DNA from: Blastocladiella britannica
Taxonomy: Eukaryota; Blastocladiomycota; Blastocladiomycetes; Blastocladiales; Blastocladiaceae
Length of the DNA stretch: 39,505 bases
Assembly: GCA_025349905.2 (NCBI GenBank)
Contig: MU624624.1
Location: 1-39,505, forward strand
Reading direction: 5' to 3'
Shown here: positions 31,082 through 39,505 of the stretch, piece after piece
Layout of the letters: each line of letters opens with the position of its first letter
How positions within the stretch are numbered: the first letter of the stretch is position 1
Program-made: the position numbers and the translations under genes
Notes under the pieces: model-generated
Databases searched by the model: none
The model's input: only the letters and a program-made list of their open reading frames with translations
What the model was told of the DNA's origin: nothing

Positions 31082-33082
31082 ATGACCGACGTCGTGCGCC
31101 CCACCTCTGCCGTTCACACGTTTCACCCTCGCCACGGGTCTGCCGCCGCTCCCGTCATTGCGGTCACCTCTCCCTCATCCACCTCGGTGCTGCCCCCACG
31201 CCCGCGGTCGGCGCCCCCGGTGTCCCACTGCCGATTCGCTACGCCTCCATCAAGCTCGACGACCGCAAGTGCTGCAGCTGCGGCATCCATAATGCTCGCC
31301 GGCTCGGTGCCCATCCCCCCGGGCCACCGCCGCCCATCGCCCGTCTCGTCGTCGATTGCCATGCTCGGATGGTCGCCCGTCACCGCATCGCAGACCGCAG
31401 CCGCGCTGCGTGCGCTGTCGCTGTCGCCCCGGGCCGCTCCCCCGCCGCACCACACCCAGCCGCTGCCGTCAGCCTTCTCGTGGCAATCGCGGTTTGCTCC
31501 CGGCGTGGCCGGCCGCCGCACGTCTCCACCCCAGCACTCGAACATGGCTGCCACCGACGGATCGCCCAAGGCCACTGCCGCCACAGGAAACGGGTACCAG
31601 CACCACCACGGTCGCCCCATTGAGGCGAAGCTGGCAACGCAATTGGCCGACCAGCTGCTAATCCACAATGCTGCATCGACCATTGCCGCCGTTGCTGCTG
31701 CCGCTGCTGCTGCTGCCGCTGCTGCTGCCGCCGCGCTCGACGACTCGATGCTCTTTGCGCTGGACCTTGAACAGCAACAGAAGCAGCACCAGCCGAGGCG
31801 GGTAGCGCCGTCGTCGGCGGTGCCATTGACCGCGCCCGTGCCCAAGCGCAGCGCCACCCCCGCCGCACTTCCCCCCCGCACCGCGTCGCCCATGCACGCA
31901 CCAGCGCCACCGACACCGCCGGCATTGGTGGCGCCCATCTCAGCTGGAGCGGTGGAGTGCAATGCGCCAGTGAGCACGGATGCCACCGCATCCACCAAGC
32001 CGACGGCCCGAACCCGGCGTCGCGTGTGCTTTTCGTCGCACCTGGGCGCGGTGCGGTTTTTCAAGCGACAGGACCGCCCACAGGACGTGTCGAGTCTGCG
32101 GTGGGCGGCGATCGACGAGCCCGAGGCCCCGCACTTTGCGTACGCGTTCGCTGGCACCAACTGGCCGTCGCTGTCGCTGGGCGGCGGGTGGATGGGATCG
32201 TCCACGTCGTCGCTGATGATGATGGGCGGCAGCAGCAGCAGCTTGCACGCGTCGCCAACGTCGGCCGTGCACCCGGTCCTGGGCTCGTTGTGTGGACCGG
32301 CGCCGCGCGAACTGGTAGCCGGTGCATGGGGCGAACTCGATGCGCCGCGGTTTGCGTACTTGCCCGCGCCCGCATTGCAAGCGCGCGCGCCCGAGGCGTG
32401 TGACGTGGTGACGGTTGAGTCGGCGCAGCTCTTGGTCGGCGTGCAGCCGTCACCGTCCACCGCATTGCCATCACGCCACGACATTGTGCGGGTGGTCGGA
32501 ACCGTGCTGGTGCGCAACATGTCGTTCGAGAAGCGCGTCAATGTGCGCGTGACCCAGGACTTTTGGCGGTCGTGGGAGGACGTCGAATGCACGTACCAGT
32601 GCGCGGCCGAGAACGTGCCCGGGTATGAGCGGTGGCAGTTTTCGCTTCCCGTGCAATCCCCCGCACACGCCACGCTGCACTTTTGCGCAAGCTTCGAGTA
32701 CTTTGTCCAAGAAGTGGTGCCGGTCGGCGGTGCGGCCGCGGCGTCGTCGGGCATGGACAGCCACTACGACCGGTCGTCATCGTCGTCGGCGGTCGGCACC
32801 GCGCTCGTGTCGCGGTGGGTCACCAGCTGGGATAACAACAACGGCAACAACTTTGAGCTGGTGATCAAGGCGCGGCCGCTGCCGTCGTCGAGTCCATCGC
32901 CGCCGCGGTCCGTGACGCCCGTCTCCAACAATGGTAGGGCTGGCGCGTCGATTGTTCCCCCATCAGCATCGCCATTGCCAGCGTACGGATCGGATGCGTG
33001 GAAGGACCGGCTGTCCCACGCTATAGCGCTGTCGCCACCGACGGCGTCGGTCCTGAGAGAGCGGGCAGGCGTCCAGCAATAA
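31082..33082 (+). CDS. Glycogen-targeting regulatory subunit of protein phosphatase 1 (CBM21, GAC1-like)
   Basis: Single-exon gene of 666 residues. The first 300 residues are Ser/Pro/Ala-rich, with a poly-Ala run encoded near 31680-31737. A PP1-docking RVxF motif is present as RVCF at 314-317, followed as usual by VRFFKR. The CBM21 carbohydrate-binding domain spans about 465-598: VVGTVLVRNMSFEKRVNVR, then DFWRSW, FSLPV, FCASFEY and the hallmark WDNNNGNNFEL. Proteins of this build bring PP1 to glycogen to activate glycogen synthase. The ATG at 31082 sits in an AAAAATG context. The open frame extends upstream without another suitable ATG. The adjacent plus-strand gene is a SNF1-activating kinase. 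Confidence 0.93.
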   Translation: MTDVVRPTSAVHTFHPRHGSAAAPVIAVTSPSSTSVLPPRPRSAPPVSHCRFATPPSSSTTASAAAAASIMLAGSVPIPPGHRRPSPVSSSIAMLGWSPVTASQTAAALRALSLSPRAAPPPHHTQPLPSAFSWQSRFAPGVAGRRTSPPQHSNMAATDGSPKATAATGNGYQHHHGRPIEAKLATQLADQLLIHNAASTIAAVAAAAAAAAAAAAAALDDSMLFALDLEQQQKQHQPRRVAPSSAVPLTAPVPKRSATPAALPPRTASPMHAPAPPTPPALVAPISAGAVECNAPVSTDATASTKPTARTRRRVCFSSHLGAVRFFKRQDRPQDVSSLRWAAIDEPEAPHFAYAFAGTNWPSLSLGGGWMGSSTSSLMMMGGSSSSLHASPTSAVHPVLGSLCGPAPRELVAGAWGELDAPRFAYLPAPALQARAPEACDVVTVESAQLLVGVQPSPSTALPSRHDIVRVVGTVLVRNMSFEKRVNVRVTQDFWRSWEDVECTYQCAAENVPGYERWQFSLPVQSPAHATLHFCASFEYFVQEVVPVGGAAAASSGMDSHYDRSSSSSAVGTALVSRWVTSWDNNNGNNFELVIKARPLPSSSPSPPRSVTPVSNNGRAGASIVPPSASPLPAYGSDAWKDRLSHAIALSPPTASVLRERAGVQQ

Positions 33083-33201
33083 ACCTCTATCGCCACGCAT
33101 ATCTGGTATTTTCTTCACTTTCGCAGTGCTATAATGTAAAAAACCCTTCCTTTTTTTATATGAGCGGTCAGTCCTCTTCAGTTGAAGATCGACAAAAGAA
33201 A

Positions 33202-36087
33202 ATGGACAGCAGCACCTCGAAACCCACGGCAACCGCAAAATCGTCCATCTTCTCGGCACGGCTCAGCCCCGCACGCTCCTTCTTTCGCCACCGATCGTCG
33301 TCCCCGGCCATCCCCCGCCAGCCGTCGTCCGATATCCCGACTGATGCGCCGCCGCCCGGATTAACATCCCCGCCCGTCACGGTGCTCATAATGCCGTCGG
33401 CGATCCGAGCTGAGCGCCACAAGCGGTCCGGGTCGAATGGCAGTGGGAGCGTTGTTGGCAGCACCAGCGGCACATCCTCGCCGCTCCAGCGATCGGTGTC
33501 GGACGACATGCACCGACCAACGTCGTCGCCAACGTCGTCGTCGCGGGGCTCACACGAGCAGTTGCCGCTCTCTCGACTGGCCTTGCCGCCTATGGTGTCC
33601 AGCACCGGTGGTGGTGGGGGAAGGAATGGTGGTCCGCCAAACGTGTCCGTGTCGACATCATACCTTTCCTCTGGAAGTACGACCATGATGAGCCCACCGA
33701 CCCTCACCGTGCACTCGATAATGTCCCCGACGCCTTCTTCGACGACGCGCGCGTCGAGCATCTCGCTGGCTGCAATAGGCGGAGGAAACGGGCGGCCCGA
33801 ATCGCCCGGCAGCCTCAGGGGATCTCCCGTGGTCGAGACATCACAGCTGGTCAAGTCGATCGACGACGTCTCGGGCCGCAAAATGCTCAACCAGTACACT
33901 ATCCTGCAGGAACTGGGGCGCGGTGTGCATGGCAAAGTCAAGCTGGCGCAGCATGTGGATACGGGGGAGCTCTTTGTGCGTTCTTTTTTTTTTTTCCTTT
34001 TGGAGTTAAGGGTGCAATTCGGTCCCTCCTCACTTTTTACCCAAATTATAAAGGCAATTAAAATCATCCGCAAAACCATGCGCCAACGGCGCCTAGGGCT
34101 CTCGAGCGGCGTCGGGCAGCAACACGGCGGATCCCCCTCGTCGCCCACCTCCCCACAGCTGGAAAAGATCCAGCGCGAGATCGCCATCATGAAAAAACTG
34201 ATTCACCCGAACGTGGTGCAGCTGTTCGAGGTGATTGACAGTCCCGCCAGCGAAAAAGTGTACATGGTGCTGGAACACATGGCTGGCGGGGAGATCAAGT
34301 GGAAGCGCGTGTATGATGGTCCGAGTCTGGCGCGAGCAGCAGGGGGCGGCGTCGCGGTCTCGTCCGGGTCGCTGGCGGCTGGCCCATCGTCGCGCGCCGC
34401 GAGCCGCGACTGGATCCACTCGGTGGTCGATACCAACAGCCAGGGCAGCATTGATGTTGAAACGGGCCGGCCGTTCTTGGCCGAAGACGACGTGCGATGG
34501 ATCTTCCGAGACGTGATTGTCGGACTGGAGTACCTCCACTCGCAAGGGATCATTCACCGGGTTCGTTTTTTTCATTTTTCGTTTTTTCATTTTTCTATCG
34601 CGGCTAATAAAAAGGACGCAGGACATTAAACCCGCCAATTTATTGCGATCGGCCGACGGCCACGTCAAACTGAGCGATTTCGGCGTTTCGCACTTTTCGC
34701 AGCGCCAGCTCAAACGCGAGCAAAAGGAACTGGCCAAGCGGCGGTCGTCCACGGCGGTGAAATCGCTCGTGCATGTGTTCTCTCGGACCGGTGGCGGCGG
34801 CGGCGATCGGCACAGCGGCGAACAGAGCGAGAGTGGAAGCGGCAATGGCAACGGCGAAGCCAACGACGACGACGAGGAGCTGGGCAAGACCGCCGGGTCG
34901 CCCGCGTTCTTTGCGCCCGAACTGTGTGTCCTGGGCGAGGACGGTGCCGAGGACCGCCGCGTCGTCACCAAGGCCATTGACGTCTGGGCACTTGGGGTCA
35001 CCCTGTACTGCCTATTCTATGGGCTCTGTCCGTTCGTGGCCAACTCCGAGTTCGAGCTGTTTGAAAAGATCCCGACCCAGCCGCTCACGTTCCCGTCGAC
35101 GCCGCCGGTCGACGACGAGCTCCGCGAGCTGTTCATGGGGATACTGGACAAGGACCCGATGGCGCGGTGGCCGCTGCACAGGATCAAGGCGCACGCGTGG
35201 ACGCTGCGTGGAATGTCGGCCGACCAGAGCGCCGCGTGGCTCCGCGATACCAACCCAGTCCAGTACGAGGCGGTCAAAGTCACGGACGCCGACATCCGGA
35301 ACGCCGTGACCCATGGGATCTTGGACAAGATCAAAAACTCGTTTCGCAGGCTGTCGTCGTCGTTCCAGAGCCTGGCCACCAAGCGCAAGAGTCTGGCTAC
35401 GAGTATGCCAAGCGTTGCTGATGGTACTCTACTTTTTTACAATCTGGTGCCCACCGTTTGCATTAACAAAAACAACAAAAAATGACAGACCTCCCACCAC
35501 GACCATCCACGGCACCAACCAAGAACGGGGCCGCCACCGATTGGGGATCGAACGAAGACCAGCTCGAGTACTTGGGCGTACCAGGTCCATCGTCTGCTGC
35601 CGCACGCATCCCCATTGTTCGCTGCAGTGGCGCATCCCTGTCGCCCGACCCATCGGGTCGATACGGAGACCCAGGCGTCGATCGGTTCGATTTCTTTGTG
35701 GACGGGGGCGAAGTGGAGATGGATGAGGGGCAAGAAGAGGAGGATCCAAGAGCGGCCGCGTCCCGACGAACCGCCAACGGACATCATCATCACGGCGGTA
35801 GTGGCGATTGCTTTGATGGCGAAGAAGGAGAGGAAGAGGAGGAGGAAGACGATGCGTGCGATCTCGAGATGCTGGAACGGCGGCGACACTCGACGTGGGA
35901 GAGCGAGTTTGACTCGGACGTGCAGTCGTCGGCGGACGATGGGTTAGAGATGCCGCACCACCAGCAGCAGCAACAGTACCGGTCGCCGATGGCGCAGCCC
36001 CCACCACCACTGGTGGTGGTTGAGCCGGCGCCCGAATCTTCGTCCTCGACGTCGCGCGAGTTTGGTCGAGAGGGGTTGCAACCATGA
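33202..36087 (+). CDS. CaMKK-family kinase, probable SNF1/AMPK-activating kinase (Sak1/Tos3/Elm1/Ssp1-like)
   Basis: Exons 33202-33975, 34054-34560, 34622-35423 and 35489-36087 give 893 residues. I chose the ATG at 33202 (AAAATGG) over the weaker in-frame ATG at 33160. After a Ser-rich N-terminus of about 225 residues, the kinase domain shows GRGVHGKV (239-246), Lys261, HRDIKPAN (426-433), SDFGVSHF (D446) and GSPAFFAPE. CaMKK-type features include the insert after the lysine strand and the VTDADIRNAVT block after the domain, as in Ssp1/Sak1. Three inserts are unusually long, above all in the activation segment (about 80 residues from DFG to APE). The last exon encodes an acidic, low-complexity tail. 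Its inclusion rests on a clean phase-1 junction; a separate small gene starting at the ATG at 35482 is the alternative. Confidence 0.88.
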
Positions 36088-36132
36088 AGAGATTTGATAG
36101 TCTTTTCTCTTTCCGTTAAAAAACGAAGAAAA

Positions 36133-36903
36133 ATGGGCGTAACTGCAACGACTGTCGAGACTGCCCGCACCGCCCATCGCGCAGGCCACTACGAGAAGGT
36201 CCTCGAGATTCTTGAACCTATTGTCCGTGCCGACGATCCAGCATCCGGCACTGCCGTCGCATGGCCGTTGTACTTTGCCGCATCGGCCAAACTGGGCAGG
36301 GCCGCAACCGTCGCTGACTTCTTTGCCGCCAAGGACGAGTCCCTGTTCCCGATGCTCCTGCTGCACCGCGACACGAGCCAGCAGCTCGCAGTGCTGGCGC
36401 AAGTGGTCCCCGCGTTGACCGACCTGCGGTGGCGCCAGGAGGCCGAGGATCTGTTCCGCGCGCTGGTGGCGCGGCTGCCGGCGCGGAAGGACGTCGAGGC
36501 GCTGTTGGCCACCGTGGATTGGCTGCCTGACGATGTGCGGGCTACTATGCTGGACAAGGCGGCACGGTCAGAGCCCCCATCGATGCCAGCGCTGCTGCCG
36601 CTGTCGCTCCCAAAGGGTCTGCTTCCCAACTCGAGCACAAGTACGTCGTTGTCCGCAACCGCGGGTGGTGGAAACAGTTGGCAGACCGCCGTGTCCACCA
36701 CCGCCAAGACCGTGCAGCAGTGGATGACTGTGAACATGCCGGCACCCCTGGTGACGTTCCTGGCGCGGTTCTGGGTGTGGCTCAAGCACGAGCACATGTG
36801 GGTGGTGCTGTTGGCGTTCTTGTGGGTGGCGCGGCGACAGGCAGTCGTGCAGCGCATGGGCCAGTTGCAAGCGGCGGCCCGACAGCTCATTGGCGTCTTG
36901 TAA
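36133..36903 (+). CDS. Putative tail-anchored protein with TPR-like N-terminus, unknown
   Basis: Single-exon gene of 256 residues starting in GAAAAATGG, only 45 bases after the kinase stop. The N-terminus has a TPR-like helix pair (TARTAHRAGHYEKVLEILEP) and further Ala/Leu-rich helices. Near the C-terminus a short hydrophobic segment (MWVVLLAFLWVA, about 222-235) follows two aromatic helices and precedes a basic amphipathic tail. A soluble helical domain with a C-terminal membrane helix recalls Pex26/Pex15-type or other tail-anchored adaptors, but no specific motif supports this. Function unknown. Confidence 0.75.
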   Translation: MGVTATTVETARTAHRAGHYEKVLEILEPIVRADDPASGTAVAWPLYFAASAKLGRAATVADFFAAKDESLFPMLLLHRDTSQQLAVLAQVVPALTDLRWRQEAEDLFRALVARLPARKDVEALLATVDWLPDDVRATMLDKAARSEPPSMPALLPLSLPKGLLPNSSTSTSLSATAGGGNSWQTAVSTTAKTVQQWMTVNMPAPLVTFLARFWVWLKHEHMWVVLLAFLWVARRQAVVQRMGQLQAAARQLIGVL

Positions 36904-37021
36904 ATGTATTTCAAAAAGGATCCAAATGCCCACAAGCGCGAGAGGATACATTCGAAAAAAAGAAGAAAAAAAAAAGAGGTGTACAAAAGAAAAACAACAC
37001 GGTGGCCCAGACGACGCGGAT

Positions 37022-37557
37022 TTAGATCTGTTGTTGTAGTAAAGTGAGTATAAAGTGACGCTGTACCAGTCCAATATAAAGGATAGATACCTCGTCCACG
37101 TCAAACTCGAAATCAATGTCGTCGCCCTCCTCTGGCGCATCGTTCTCATTGATCTTGGCCGTGTCGGGCAGCTCTCCGTACGCCTTGAGGTTGCGAGCCT
37201 CGTCGACCGAGTACTTTTGAATCACGTCGCACTTCTCGTCCTGGAAGTCGCGCAGACCCACCAGCACAATGTCGCCAACATTGATCCACACCTTTTTGCG
37301 CATCTTGCCCCGAATGGTGCCGAGACGCTTCTCGCCGTCAAAGCACTGCACCTCGATGCGGGCGTTGCCGAGCATCTTGAGGACCTGGGCGTATTCTGTT
37401 GTTTTTATAACTGTCAGTATTTTCCTATGGTAATACCAATAAAACATAAAAGGATACCTTGACCGTCCTCCTTGAAGACCAGCTCACGCTTGACGCCATC
37501 GGCCTCGTTCTTTCCCCTCCGGCGCGTCTTGCCACCCTTTCCCTTGTTCTTGGGCAT
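37022..37557 (-). CDS. TIF11: Translation initiation factor eIF1A
   Basis: Three exons (37458-37557, 37091-37395, 37022-37027) give 136 residues. The basic N-terminus ([18 protein letters not shown]), the OB-fold core ([36 protein letters not shown]) and the acidic tail are all typical. eIF1A helps open the 40S subunit for scanning and binds eIF5B through its C-terminal residues. The last exon holds only the final Ile codon and the stop, restoring the family ending of acidic residues plus Ile (DVDEI). Intron 2 (37028-37090, 63 bases) is a multiple of three without a stop, so retention would add 21 residues before the same stop. Confidence 0.96.
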
Positions 37558-37756
37558 AGTTTGTAGTCGGTTTGTAAAAAGGTTACTGTCAGTGACTGTT
37601 GAAGCGAAATTCAACAAGATACAACAGCAGATAACAATTAATTACAAAATTTTGAAAGAGCAGCGAACGTCTGCCCCTCCAACTCCGGGGTCACTGGATT
37701 CGTCGCCACCAAACCCCACGAACCAAAAAAATCAAGAGAATAAATATATCAAAAAC

Positions 37757-39088
37757 TCAGGGGAGGGTCGGCGCCATGTTCGCAGCCGCCGCCAACGCCG
37801 CCAGCCGCGTGGCCGAGTCCGCTCGCTGCTGCCCGTCGCGCTCCACCAGCAGCGACTTGAGCCACGCATTCTCGCGCGCCAGCTCCTCCAGCCGCCGCTC
37901 CAGTTGGTCGTTGCGCGCCGACAGATCCTGCGCGGTGCGCTCCAGCGCCTGCTCCTTCGCTTTCTTGCGCAGCCGGAACCGCGCCGACGCCTCTGTGTTG
38001 CGCCGCCGCTTGTCAAACTCCGGGTTTCGGCCCGCACCCGACGACGTCTTGGAGGACGGACGCCCGGCGGCGGCAGCACCGCCATCGTCGTCTTCGTCGT
38101 CGCCGCCATCTTCGCCGCCGTCCGAGTCAACGGAACCGCCACGGGCGGGGGCCGGTGGCACGGACCGCGGGGCGGCTGACTTGGCCGGCGCCGACTTGCG
38201 CGAACGCGACGACGATTCCTTGGCCAGAGCCGGCGCCGGTACGGATTCGACCGGTGCCATGGCCGCTACTGCCGGCGCAGCACTGGGGCGAGCGTGAGCA
38301 GCAGCAGCAGCAGCCAATGGGTGGTGGAGCTGGTGGTGATGGTGGGCGCCCGTCCCTGGGAAGTGGAGCGCCGAAAAGGCGCCGGGTGGGGCGGTGGCGG
38401 CGGCGGTAGCGACCAGGGACGGCGTGGTCGAGGTCGAGGTCGCGGGTATCGGGGTCAGCGACGACGAAGACGACGACGACGCCGTGGTCGGGGCAGCGAG
38501 CCCGGCGCTCGGGAATGAAAACAAGGGCATCGGAGGCGTCGGCAAATGGGGCACCTGGGCAATCTGTACCGGGACCATCATGGGCTGGCCGTTGGGGCCC
38601 GTTTGCAGGACGTAGGTCACGCCGCCGTGCGTTTGCAGGGAAGTGGGGACCGGGAGTTGGGTGCCACGAGCTGCAGCCTGCGCCTGAGCCTGAGCCTGAG
38701 CTTGCGCTTGGGCCTTTGCCTGTGCCTGCATCTGGGCATGGGCGTGGGCAAGCGCATGGTGTTGGTGCTGGTTCGGCTGCTGCTGTGAGCGGTACGCGTC
38801 GAGCGACGGCAACTTGTGCTGCTGGTGCGCTGCCAGGTGGGTCAGCGGGTCAAGGAGCCCGGCGCGTTGCAGGTAGGCCGCGATTTGGTCGGATGCGCTG
38901 GGGGGAGTGGTGGCGGAGGCATGAAGGGCCGAGGTGGGGGCGGGCACGGGCGGCGCAGGCTCCTCGATGGTGAATTGGGCCTCAGAGAAGAACGCCAGCG
39001 GGTCCGCCAGCGACAGCGGCTGCGTATCAGAGGCGCTCGAGTCCTCGGGGAAGTCCAGGAGCTGGTGGAGCAAGTCGAATTCGGCCAT
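37757..39088 (-). CDS. bZIP transcription factor, Cys-3/Zip1/Met4-type
   Basis: Single-exon gene of 443 residues. The bZIP domain is near the C-terminus (about 365-430): basic region DKRRRNTEASARFRLRKKAKE, then a leucine zipper running through LERTAQDLSARNDQLERRLE to ENAWLKSLL. The RRNT-x-ASARFR-x-[KR]KK signature and the ENxWLK zipper end match the fungal Cys-3/Zip1 sulphur-regulator class and ATF4-like factors. The rest is low complexity: His/Gln/Ala repeats, a run of alternating Gln-Ala, Ser and Ala runs, and an acidic Asp/Gly stretch before the basic region. The N-terminus (FDLLHQLLDF) looks like an acidic activation patch. A sulphur role is inferred from family resemblance only. Confidence 0.92.
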   Translation of the reverse strand: MAEFDLLHQLLDFPEDSSASDTQPLSLADPLAFFSEAQFTIEEPAPPVPAPTSALHASATTPPSASDQIAAYLQRAGLLDPLTHLAAHQQHKLPSLDAYRSQQQPNQHQHHALAHAHAQMQAQAKAQAQAQAQAQAQAAARGTQLPVPTSLQTHGGVTYVLQTGPNGQPMMVPVQIAQVPHLPTPPMPLFSFPSAGLAAPTTASSSSSSSLTPIPATSTSTTPSLVATAAATAPPGAFSALHFPGTGAHHHHQLHHPLAAAAAAHARPSAAPAVAAMAPVESVPAPALAKESSSRSRKSAPAKSAAPRSVPPAPARGGSVDSDGGEDGGDDEDDDGGAAAAGRPSSKTSSGAGRNPEFDKRRRNTEASARFRLRKKAKEQALERTAQDLSARNDQLERRLEELARENAWLKSLLVERDGQQRADSATRLAALAAAANMAPTLP

Positions 39089-39505
39089 TCAAAATTATTC
39101 GATTTTTTTTCCCCACGGGACGGCAGGTACGAGGGCGAAAGGTGAAAGGCGAGAAAAAATGAAAGCAAAAAAGAGGGAGAAAAAAAAAAAAACGAAACGC
39201 AACGATTACCAAAGACACACTGTCACGTGTTGGTCTGATTTCTTGGTGATGTGATGATAAACGTGCACTCTTGGGGCGCAAAAAAGGCATGAGTTGGCCA
39301 ACCGCCCGTTGACGTGTGAGCTGCTGGTCGGTAATCGTGGCCTGTCGTTATGCCCAACTGAGAAGCGATATATATCTATTGGCTGTTAGCAATGGTCTGC
39401 TGCGAGATAACGAGTGCACGCTGGCAGTACAGTACTTCAGCTGGAGCGCCGTCTGTGATAAACACAAAAGCACAGTGCGATGGAGAATGCGTTGACCACC
39501 GTGTC
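39089..39505 (-). promoter_or_regulatory. Upstream region of the bZIP gene
   Basis: These 417 bases contain no supported gene. The part next to the bZIP ATG is pyrimidine-rich on the coding (minus) strand. Farther out are a TCACGTG box (39223-39229) and a TATATAT tract (39369-39375). An ATG on the plus strand at 39480 opens the last 26 bases (MENALTTV), which could be the start of a divergent gene, but nothing more can be seen. Confidence 0.5.
39223..39229. promoter_or_regulatory. TCACGTG E-box, 135 bases upstream of the bZIP gene
   Basis: TCACGTG is the Cbf1 core site used by the Cbf1-Met4-Met28 complex of yeast sulphur genes. Its presence upstream of a Cys-3/Zip1-type bZIP gene fits autoregulation or bHLH control, but a 7-base site can occur by chance. 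Confidence 0.35.

Noticed and set aside
31123..32754. 543-codon open frame on the minus strand
   Set aside because: It lies wholly antisense to the CBM21 gene. GC-rich codons readily create long antisense frames, and its peptide is a low-complexity mirror of the Ser/Ala/Pro-rich coding strand.
33168..34190. 340-codon open frame on the minus strand
   Set aside because: Shadow of the Ser-rich N-terminus of the kinase; no recognisable domain.
35482..36087. Separate small gene starting at the ATG at 35482
   Set aside because: The ATG is embedded in a good acceptor (TGACAG), the upstream exon ends at a GT donor, and the phase joins cleanly. A C-terminal exon of the kinase explains it better, though this is not certain.
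38690..38750. Gln-Ala/His repeat tract in the bZIP gene as a mobile or satellite element
   Set aside because: It is an in-frame coding repeat typical of activation domains, with no flanking repeats or duplications.
265..39497. Shared 13-base word ATGCGTTGACCAC near both ends of the window
   Set aside because: In 39.5 kb several 13-base matches are expected by chance; no longer similarity surrounds them.

Overview
The window is nuclear DNA from a eukaryote with a compact genome. It has GC-rich coding sequence, about 45 short AT-rich GT-AG introns of roughly 56-100 bases, A-rich start contexts of the AAAATG type, and gaps between genes that are often under 150 bases. The gene set is fungal: VPS15 (HEAT and WD40), a Sak1/Ssp1-like SNF1-activating kinase, a CBM21 glycogen-targeting PP1 subunit, a Cys-3/Zip1-like bZIP factor, Scs2/VAP and a PPR protein. 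A multi-module EF-hand protein of the kind seen in flagellate lineages and a plant-type FAAH-like amidase point to a zoosporic fungus. Blastocladiomycota (Catenaria/Allomyces-like) is my best guess. That placement is inference; no search was run.

Layout, left to right. A probable first exon of a gene leaving the window (42-95, minus). VPS15 (492-5705, minus, 13 exons). A secreted protease-inhibitor-I9-like protein (5809-6411, minus). A block of plus-strand genes follows: four-helix membrane protein A (6574-7541), FAAH-like amidase (7680-9650), protein kinase with a C-terminal C1 domain (9723-11359), four-helix membrane protein B, a paralogue of A (11471-12207), GPN3 GTPase (12271-13246) and mitochondrial methylcrotonyl-CoA carboxylase beta (13383-15504). 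Next come an 871-residue unknown protein (15579-18251, minus) and, divergent from it across 41 bases, a decayed pseudogene (18293-20346, plus). Then a PPR protein (20393-22447, minus), a PAF1-like subunit (22513-23977, plus), VAP/Scs2 (24046-25400, minus), a TMEM134/TMEM230-like protein (25567-26312, plus) and an eight-module EF-hand protein (26408-29860, plus). After a 1.2 kb non-coding stretch lie the CBM21 PP1 subunit (31082-33082), the SNF1-activating kinase (33202-36087) and a putative tail-anchored protein (36133-36903), all plus. Last are eIF1A (37022-37557) and a bZIP factor (37757-39088), both minus, then 417 bases of probable promoter DNA.

Most genes are unrelated housekeeping functions: membrane trafficking and autophagy (VPS15, VAP, TMEM), RNA polymerase II (GPN3, PAF1), translation start (eIF1A), and leucine breakdown with mitochondrial RNA metabolism (MCC beta, PPR). 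One functional pairing stands out: the glycogen-targeting phosphatase subunit and the SNF1-activating kinase are neighbours on the same strand, and both belong to energy and glycogen control. The least described elements are the two membrane-protein paralogues, the kinase-C1 fusion, the EF-hand module array, the secreted I9-like protein, and the pseudogene beside its intact divergent neighbour. Exon models were built by hand. Reading frames close exactly in every intact gene, but no transcript data support them.
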